64,000 nucleotides of DNA from Geodermatophilaceae bacterium URHB0062 (GTDB taxonomy: Bacteria; Actinomycetota; Actinomycetes; Mycobacteriales; Geodermatophilaceae), in the NCBI GenBank assembly GCA_000620185.1, contig KK211086.1:1-64000 (forward strand). Reading direction: 5' to 3'. Position numbers and translations under genes: made by a program. Positions within the stretch are counted from its first letter, which is position 1. The number at the start of each line of letters is the position of its first letter. The notes beneath the pieces are model-generated. The model did no database searches. It was given only the letters and a program-made list of their open reading frames with translations, and was not told the DNA's origin. Shown here piece after piece: positions 58,185-64,000 of the stretch.

Positions 58185-60731
58185 GTGGACGGTCTGGACG
58201 ACATCGTCGAAGAGTTCCTGGTCGAGAGCCACGAGAACCTCGACCAGCTCGACACCGACCTGGTCGCCCTCGAGCAGGAGCCCAACTCCCGGGAGCGGCT
58301 GTCCAGCATCTTCCGCACGATCCACACGATCAAGGGCACCAGCGGCTTCCTCGCGTTCAACCGGCTCGAGGAGGTCACCCACGTCGGCGAGAACATGCTC
58401 TCCCGGCTGCGGGACGGCGCCCTCGCGCTGACCCCCGCGCGCACCAGCGTCCTCCTGCAGATGGTCGACAGCGTCCGCGCGCTGCTCACCGCCATCGAGG
58501 CCACCGGCGGCGAGGGAGACGTCGACGTCTCCGCCGTCGTCGCCGCGGTGACCGCCGCCATGGAGGACGGCCCGGCCCCGGCGGCCCCCGCTGCTGCCCC
58601 GGCCGCCGTCCCGGCGCCCCGGACCCCCAGCGACGTCGAGAAGGCGCCGGCCCGGAAGACCGCCGCGAAGCCGGGGGCCGCGAAGAAGGCCCCGGCCAAG
58701 GCCGCCCCCGCCAGGGCGACCGCCAAGCCCGCCGCCAGGCCCGCGGCCGCGAAGAAGACCACCGCGCGCAAGGCGACGACGCCCGCCGCGGCCACCACCC
58801 CGGCGGCACCTGTCGCCGGCGCCGCACCGGCACCGCTCGACGAGACGCCCGTGGCGTCGCTCGCCGAGGTGCTGCCGGTCGTCACTGACGCGCTGCCCGA
58901 GGGAGTCCCCGCCGTCATGTCCGACCGCACAGCCGAGGAGCCGGCGCACCGGGATCCCGCCACCGACCGGGCGGACGGCGAGTCGGGTACCACCGACGCC
59001 GCCGGAGGCCAGGCTCGTCGCGCCGTCGCCGACAGCACGATCCGTGTGGACGTCGACCTGCTCGACGAGCTCATGCTGCTCGTCGGCGAGCTGGTGCTGA
59101 CGCGCAACCAGATCGTGCAGAACGTCGCCCGCCAGACCGACACGGACCTCATCCGGGCCTCGCAGCGGCTGAACCTGATCGCGAGCGAGCTGCAGGAGGG
59201 CGTCATGAAGACGCGCATGCAGCCGATCGACCACATCTGGTCCAAGCTGCCCCGCGTCGTCCGTGACCTGGGCCTGCAGCTGAAGAAGAGCATCCGACTG
59301 GAGATGGAGGGCCGGGAGACCGAGCTCGACAAGACCCTGCTCGAGGCGGTCAAGGACCCGTTGACCCACCTGGTCCGGAACTCGGTCGACCACGGGATCG
59401 AGGCGCCCGAGAAGCGCAAGGCGGCCGGCAAGCCGGCCGAGGGTGTGCTCACCCTGCGCGCCCGTCACGAGAGCGGCCAGGTCGTCGTCGAGGTCGCCGA
59501 CGACGGAGCCGGCATCGACCCCGCCAAGCTGGGGGCCAAGGCCGTCGAGCGCGGGCTCGTGACCGCTGCCCAGCTCGACCGGATGGGCCCGGCGGACATC
59601 CTGCAGCTGATCTTCCTGCCGGGCTTCTCCACGGCGGCCGCGGTCACCAACGTCTCCGGCCGCGGTGTCGGCATGGACGTGGTGAAGACCAACATCGAGG
59701 CCATCGGCGGCACGATCGAGGTCGAGTCGGAGGCAGGTGTCGGCACCGTCTGCCGCCTGCGCATCCCGCTGACCCTCGCCATCGTCCCGGCGCTGACCGT
59801 CGAGTGCGCCGGCGACCGCTACGCCATCCCGCAGATCAGTCTGCAGGAACTTGTGAGCCTCGACGCGGAGAAGGCGGCGAACGCCGTCGAGGAGGTGGGC
59901 GGTGCCCAGGTCTACCGGCTCCGCGGCGAGCTCCTCCCCCTCGTGCGGCTGACCGACGTCCTCGGCCTGACGTCCGAGCGGCACGACGGTCACGTCGTGA
60001 TCGCGGTCCTGCGCTCGGAGGGCCGCCGCTTCGGCCTGGTGGTCGACCGGGTCATCAACACCGAGGAGATCGTCGTCAAGGCGGTCGGCGGCCAGCTCAA
60101 GGCCATCGGCCTCTACTCGGGGGCCACGGTCCTCGGCGACGGCACGGTGGCCCTGATCCTCGACGTCCAGGCGCTGGCCCGCCGGGCGCTGCGGACCGAG
60201 ACCACCGACCGGCAGGAATCCCGCGCCTCCATCAGCGAGGCGGCGGCCGCCGAGACCGAGCGCCAGCGGATGCTGCTCGCCGCCATCGGAGGCGGCCGCC
60301 GGGTCGCCATCCCGCTGGACACGGTCACCCGGCTCGAGCAGGTGCGCACCGATGCGGTGGAGAAGGTCGGCAACCGGGAGGTCGTCCAGTACCGCGGCGC
60401 GATCCTGCCGATCGTCCGGCTCGACCGGCACCTGGGCGCGTACGGCGAGACCGAGCGCGAGGTGCTCGAGGTCATCGTCTACGCCGACCACGGGCGCAGC
60501 GTCGCCATCGTGGTCGAGGAGATCCTCGACATCGTCGACGGCGAGGCGGCCATCCGCAGCGACATCGACGACCTGGGCCTGCTCGGCTCCGCCGTCCTCG
60601 GCGACAAGGTGACCGAGCTGCTCGACGTCCGGGCCGCGATCCTCGCCGCCGACCCGGCCTTCTACACCGCCCCGACCGCATCCACCTTCGAGACGCCCGC
60701 CGGCGTCCCCACCTCTCTGCTGGAGGTCTGA
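58185..60731 (+). CDS. cheA: Chemotaxis histidine kinase CheA with two CheW-like domains
   Basis: An 848-residue kinase. The P1 HPt domain carries phosphorylated His47 (FRTIHTIKGTSGF). A roughly 150-residue Ala/Pro/Lys-rich linker (about 125-270) has no recognisable CheY-binding P2 domain. P3 dimerisation is followed by the P4 ATPase with N box Asn399 (RNSVDHGIE), G1 DDGAG (439-443) and GRGVGMDVVK. P5, the CheW-like domain, starts near 525. A second CheW-like module (about 690-835, with RRVAIPLDTVTRLEQV and YRGAILPIVRLDRHLG) follows, which is unusual. GTG 58185 follows AAGAAGG. cheW starts one base after its stop. Confidence 0.95.
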   Translation: MDGLDDIVEEFLVESHENLDQLDTDLVALEQEPNSRERLSSIFRTIHTIKGTSGFLAFNRLEEVTHVGENMLSRLRDGALALTPARTSVLLQMVDSVRALLTAIEATGGEGDVDVSAVVAAVTAAMEDGPAPAAPAAAPAAVPAPRTPSDVEKAPARKTAAKPGAAKKAPAKAAPARATAKPAARPAAAKKTTARKATTPAAATTPAAPVAGAAPAPLDETPVASLAEVLPVVTDALPEGVPAVMSDRTAEEPAHRDPATDRADGESGTTDAAGGQARRAVADSTIRVDVDLLDELMLLVGELVLTRNQIVQNVARQTDTDLIRASQRLNLIASELQEGVMKTRMQPIDHIWSKLPRVVRDLGLQLKKSIRLEMEGRETELDKTLLEAVKDPLTHLVRNSVDHGIEAPEKRKAAGKPAEGVLTLRARHESGQVVVEVADDGAGIDPAKLGAKAVERGLVTAAQLDRMGPADILQLIFLPGFSTAAAVTNVSGRGVGMDVVKTNIEAIGGTIEVESEAGVGTVCRLRIPLTLAIVPALTVECAGDRYAIPQISLQELVSLDAEKAANAVEEVGGAQVYRLRGELLPLVRLTDVLGLTSERHDGHVVIAVLRSEGRRFGLVVDRVINTEEIVVKAVGGQLKAIGLYSGATVLGDGTVALILDVQALARRALRTETTDRQESRASISEAAAAETERQRMLLAAIGGGRRVAIPLDTVTRLEQVRTDAVEKVGNREVVQYRGAILPIVRLDRHLGAYGETEREVLEVIVYADHGRSVAIVVEEILDIVDGEAAIRSDIDDLGLLGSAVLGDKVTELLDVRAAILAADPAFYTAPTASTFETPAGVPTSLLEV

Positions 60732-60732
60732 C

Positions 60733-61185
60733 GTGACCACTGCCATCGCCAGCAAGGCGTCCGCCACCAGCGGGCAGCTGGCCACCTTCCGCCTGGACGG
60801 CGATCTCTACGGCATCGAGGTCGAGCACGTGCAGGAGGTGCTGCGCAGCCAGCAGCTCACCCGCGTGCCGCTCGCCCCGAACGCCGTCGCCGGCCTGATC
60901 AACCTCCGCGGGCAGGTGGTCACCGCCATCGAGCTGCGCGAGCGTCTCGGCCGCCCCCCGAGGGCCGAGGGCACCGACGCCGTCGTCATCGTCGTCCGCC
61001 TGCACGGCGAGGCGGTCAGCCTGCTGGTCGACTCGATCGCCGACGTCGTCGACGTCGACGCGAGCGACTTCGAGGCGCCGCCGGACACGCTGGAAGGTCA
61101 GGCGCGTGACCTGATCCGCGGCGCGTTCAAGCTCGACGGCCAGCTGCTGCTGGCCCTCGACGTCCAGAAGGCCGTCTCCGCATAA
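60733..61185 (+). CDS. cheW: Chemotaxis coupling protein CheW
   Basis: A 150-residue adaptor connecting receptors to CheA. Signatures are LATFRLDGDLYGIEVEHVQEV, LAPNAVAGLINLRGQVV and the second barrel with AVSLLVDSIADVVDV. The GTG start is one base after the cheA stop, so the two are translated together. A hairpin follows. Confidence 0.96.
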   Translation: MTTAIASKASATSGQLATFRLDGDLYGIEVEHVQEVLRSQQLTRVPLAPNAVAGLINLRGQVVTAIELRERLGRPPRAEGTDAVVIVVRLHGEAVSLLVDSIADVVDVDASDFEAPPDTLEGQARDLIRGAFKLDGQLLLALDVQKAVSA

Positions 61186-61204
61186 CGCAGCCTCAGCACA
61201 CGAC

Positions 61205-61249
61205 CCGGCCCCTGGCCCGGCTCCGCTCAGGAGCCCGGCCGGGGGCCGG
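61205..61249 (+). terminator. Terminator hairpin after cheW
   Basis: A 20-bp stem (61205-61224 with 61230-61249, one G-T pair and one mismatch) lies 20 nt downstream of the cheW stop. Confidence 0.75.
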
Positions 61250-61392
61250 TGTGCGTCGAGGGGAGCCGTGAGCCGCGTCATGTGAGTCCCACCACTTCCA
61301 CTCCATTCGTGTGGCGACTCCACTCACGGCCGCCGATAGGCCAGCTGTACCGGGACAGCGCGGTCCCACTCCCTCTCCCTCTGGAGCCCTGC

Positions 61393-63000
61393 ATGACCGC
61401 CCTTCCCGATGTCCGCGCACTCACCGGCTGGTTCACCGATCGCCCCGTGGGCCTGAAGATGGGCACCGCGCTGGGCACCCTGGCGCTCGTGGCCGTGGGC
61501 ATGACGGGGCTGGCCGCCGACCGCATCGCCCAGCTGCGCGACGCCGAGCACGTGCTCTACACCGACACCGTCTTGCCGCTCACCGAGCTGTCGGAGATCC
61601 AGCGCAGCTTCCAGGGCGACCGCGCCCGCGTCATCCAGTACGGCATCGCCGACGTCGCGACCCGGCAGGAGCTGCGGACCGACCTGGCCGAGCGCCGCAA
61701 GGACATCACCGACCAGATCGACGCCTACCGCCCCAAGGCCGTGGACACGGCGTCGTTCGCCGAGTTCGAGAAGCAGCTCGCGGCGTACTACGCCCTCGCG
61801 GGTCAGACCCTCTTCCCCCTCGCCGACGCCGGCGACGCCGCGGCCTTCAGCACGGTCTTCCAGGAGCAGGTGCGCCCACAGACCACTGCCCTGGTCGAGC
61901 CCCTCCAGGCCGAGAACGTGGCGCAGTCCGAGCTCGCCGCCACCCGTGCGGCCGCCGACCGCGAGGATGCCGAGCGCGCCCTCGCCGTGCTGTGGATCGT
62001 GCTGGGCGCCGGCGTCGTCCTCGCCGCCGCCCTGACCTTCTGGGTGGTCCGCCGGCTCGTCCGGACCGTCCGCTCCGTGCAGGCGTCCCTCGAGGCCATG
62101 GCCCAGGGCGACCTCACGGTGGAGCCGGACGCCCGCGACCGCGACGAGCTGGGCCGCATGGCCGGCGCCCTGACCGACGCCCAGGCGACGCTGCGCGAGG
62201 TGATGGCCTCGGTGGGCGCCTCCGCCGACGCCGTGGCCGCCTCGTCGGAGGAGCTGTCCGCGTCGTCGTCCCAGATCGCCGCCTCGGCGGGGGAGACCAG
62301 CGTGCAGTCCGGTGTGGTCGCGGGTGCGGCGGAGGAGGTGTCGCGGAACGTGCAGACCGTGGCGGCGGGTGCGGACGAGATGGGCGCCTCGATCCGGGAG
62401 ATCTCGCAGAACGCGAACGAGGCGGCCCGGGTGGCCGCGGCGGCGGTGACCGAGGCGGAGACGACGACGGCGACGGTGCTGAAGCTGGGCGAGTCCTCGC
62501 GGCAGATCGGTGACGTGGTCAAGGTGATCACCTCGATCGCGGAGCAGACCAACCTGCTGGCCCTGAACGCCACGATCGAGGCGGCCCGCGCGGGTGAGGC
62601 CGGCAAGGGGTTCGCCGTCGTCGCGAACGAGGTGAAGGAGCTGGCGCAGGAGACGGCGAAGGCGACCGAGGACATCGCCCGCCGGGTCGAGGCGATCCAG
62701 GGCGACACCAGCGGGGCGGTGTCGGCGATCGAGCGGATCAGCGCGGTGATCGGGCAGATCAACGACTTCCAGCTGACCATCGCCAGCGCGGTGGAGGAGC
62801 AGACCGCCACGACGAACGAGATGTCGCGGTCGGTGGGGGAGGCCGCGCAGGGTTCGGGGCAGATCGCGGCGAACATCGGCGGGGTCTCCGGCGCTGCCGA
62901 CGCCACCACCCAGGCGCTGGGGCAGACACGGACGGCGGTCGACGAGCTGGCCCGCATGGCCGCCGAGCTGCGCACGGCGGTCTCCCGCTTCACCTACTGA
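61393..63000 (+). CDS. Methyl-accepting chemotaxis protein after cheW
   Basis: A 535-residue receptor with [15 protein letters not shown] before TM1. Its sensor [22 protein letters not shown] (in part) is paralogous to that of receptor 4. TM2 is near 194-217, followed by HAMP. The signalling domain is more diverged than the five array copies ([30 protein letters not shown]) and approaches that of the isolated receptor at 25217. It ends SRFTY. The ATG is at 61393; the shared upstream element is not clearly present. A strong hairpin follows. Confidence 0.94.
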   Translation: MTALPDVRALTGWFTDRPVGLKMGTALGTLALVAVGMTGLAADRIAQLRDAEHVLYTDTVLPLTELSEIQRSFQGDRARVIQYGIADVATRQELRTDLAERRKDITDQIDAYRPKAVDTASFAEFEKQLAAYYALAGQTLFPLADAGDAAAFSTVFQEQVRPQTTALVEPLQAENVAQSELAATRAAADREDAERALAVLWIVLGAGVVLAAALTFWVVRRLVRTVRSVQASLEAMAQGDLTVEPDARDRDELGRMAGALTDAQATLREVMASVGASADAVAASSEELSASSSQIAASAGETSVQSGVVAGAAEEVSRNVQTVAAGADEMGASIREISQNANEAARVAAAAVTEAETTTATVLKLGESSRQIGDVVKVITSIAEQTNLLALNATIEAARAGEAGKGFAVVANEVKELAQETAKATEDIARRVEAIQGDTSGAVSAIERISAVIGQINDFQLTIASAVEEQTATTNEMSRSVGEAAQGSGQIAANIGGVSGAADATTQALGQTRTAVDELARMAAELRTAVSRFTY

Positions 63001-63053
63001 CCTCAGGCTGGTCACTCAGCGCGACCGAATAGTCACGCAGTTCACTCGAACAC

Positions 63054-63097
63054 GCGGCCGTCACCCCGTTGCCCTCCTGCGAAGGGGTGACGGCCGC
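63054..63097 (+). terminator. Terminator hairpin after the last receptor
   Basis: GCGGCCGTCACCCC pairs exactly with 63084-63097 around a 16-nt loop, 53 nt after the stop. Confidence 0.78.
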
Positions 63098-63163
63098 GGC
63101 TGTCCCGATAGCGCCTCCAGCAGATCCCGGCCAGCATGGTCGGACCCACTCCTGGAGGCTGCC

Positions 63164-64000
63164 GTGCCCTACACCCTGGTCAGTGCGGCCACCCTCGGCT
63201 TCGACCTCGTGCGACTGCCCGCCGGGCGCTCGGTGGCCGAGGTCCTGCTGACCGGCCTCGGCGCCGGCGCCGGGGGCCTGGGCACGCTCGCCTCCGCCCA
63301 CCCCGCACGCGGCCTCTCCCGCGAGGAACGCGGCACCCGTGCCGTGCGCTCCCGCCGGGCCCGGGAGATGGCGGCGAACGTTCCGCACGTCCGCGGCGCC
63401 ACGGCCGGGATCGAGGGCGCCGACCGCGCCGCCGTCCTCGTCGCCCAGCTGGAGCTCGGCACCATCGGCGACGCGCCCACCCTCGAGCGCCTGCTGCGGG
63501 AGGACGTCCTCGGCCGCGAGCACCTGGCGCACGGCTTCCTGCGGGACGAGGAGTGGGCGGAGGCCACCGACGTGCTGGCCGACGCCGCGCTCGGTTACTG
63601 GGCGGCCGGGGTGCTGCCGCCCCTCGTCCGCCGCGAGCTGACCGGCGCGTTCGACTCCGTGCGCGATGCCGGCACGGTGTCGTTGCCGGCAGTCGGTGCC
63701 GACCTCGGGCCGGCCGCGGCCGAGCTGGACGACGTCCTGGCTGCCCTCCGCGCCCTGGACGACCCCGGCCGCGCGCTCTGGCGCACGGCCGTCGAGGAGG
63801 GCCGCGCCGACCACCGCCCGTGGGCGTCGGCCATGCACGAGGCCTCCTGGGCGGCGCACGTCTCCGGCCGCACCCGGGCGCTGGCGGCCGTGCAACTGCA
63901 CGCCGTCCAGGCCTTCCTCGACGGCGGCTTCGACGTCCACGACGGCGCCGCCGGTGTCTGGAACGCCGTCGCCGGGTGCGTCCAGGGCATCGCCATGTCC
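63164..64000 (+). CDS. Unrecognised protein beside the chemotaxis genes (runs off window end)
   Basis: An open frame of at least 279 codons starting at GTG 63164, with GGAGG 6 nt upstream. The product is soluble and mostly helical: MPYTLVSAATLGFDLVRLPAGRS at the start (in part), then Ala/Leu/Arg-rich helices. No signal peptide, membrane segment, coiled-coil heptads or catalytic motif stands out, and I recognise no family. Codon use is typical of the neighbours. Its position after the receptor-cheA-cheW group allows, but does not show, a chemotaxis role. Confidence 0.75.
   Translation, partial: MPYTLVSAATLGFDLVRLPAGRSVAEVLLTGLGAGAGGLGTLASAHPARGLSREERGTRAVRSRRAREMAANVPHVRGATAGIEGADRAAVLVAQLELGTIGDAPTLERLLREDVLGREHLAHGFLRDEEWAEATDVLADAALGYWAAGVLPPLVRRELTGAFDSVRDAGTVSLPAVGADLGPAAAELDDVLAALRALDDPGRALWRTAVEEGRADHRPWASAMHEASWAAHVSGRTRALAAVQLHAVQAFLDGGFDVHDGAAGVWNAVAGCVQGIAMS

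Noticed and set aside
56384-59452. 1022-codon antisense frame across receptor 5 and cheA
   Set aside because: Low-complexity Ser/Ala/Arg translation with no domain; sense genes are certain.

Overview
The window is very GC-rich (lines counted around dnaB run at 72-73% G+C), with many GTG starts, GTGA/ATGA stop-start overlaps and codons ending in G or C. The gene set points to a motile, high-GC actinobacterium, most likely of the Geodermatophilaceae (Blastococcus, Geodermatophilus or Modestobacter type). The family assignment is inference; the actinobacterial assignment is firm.

Region 1 (1-13.8 kb) has the gene order known from the origin-proximal Mycobacterium tuberculosis locus Rv0046c-Rv0058: ino1, padR, a DUF5318 protein, a class A penicillin-binding protein, a GT87 membrane glycosyltransferase, rpsF-ssb-rpsR-rplI, and dnaB carrying an intein. 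An endonuclease IV-like gene and a secreted, membrane-anchored protein are inserted in this order. Noncoding signals here include a perfect PadR-type operator, two copies of an apparently undescribed composite repeat flanking the ponA-GT87 pair, and a LexA-like box plus DnaA-like boxes upstream of dnaB. Three parS-like sites lie across the window.

Region 2 (13.4-25.1 kb) holds an ABM-domain protein, a flavoprotein monooxygenase, and a DesA3-like acyl desaturase with its ferredoxin-reductase partner divergent from a PucR-type regulator. It continues with a terpenoid-cyclase-fold protein, a PepSY-like secreted protein, a minus-strand helicase-dinB-methyltransferase cluster and an alpha/beta hydrolase.

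Region 3 (25.2-40.2 kb) is mixed: one chemoreceptor, a DrrAB-type ABC exporter, phosphoglucomutase, a PAS-GGDEF diguanylate cyclase, HMG-CoA lyase with a flavin reductase, a LOV-GAF-PP2C (blue-light) phosphatase, membrane proteins, an aldo/keto reductase and a secreted subtilisin.

Region 4 (40.3-48.9 kb) is a stress and osmolyte block: asnO-ngg for the osmolyte N-acetylglutaminylglutamine amide, a VOC protein, a CaiB-type CoA transferase, a crcB-DUF190-crcB fluoride-export operon and otsA-otsB for trehalose. The crcB leader folds like a fluoride riboswitch, with covarying changes at a position conserved in known examples.

Region 5 (49.1-64 kb) is a chemotaxis island on the plus strand: five tandem chemoreceptor genes with nearly identical signalling halves but different sensors, then cheA (with two CheW-like domains), cheW, a sixth receptor and an unrecognised gene running off the end. 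Strong hairpins after most receptors and a shared 53-54 bp upstream element before three of them suggest separate, co-regulated transcription units.
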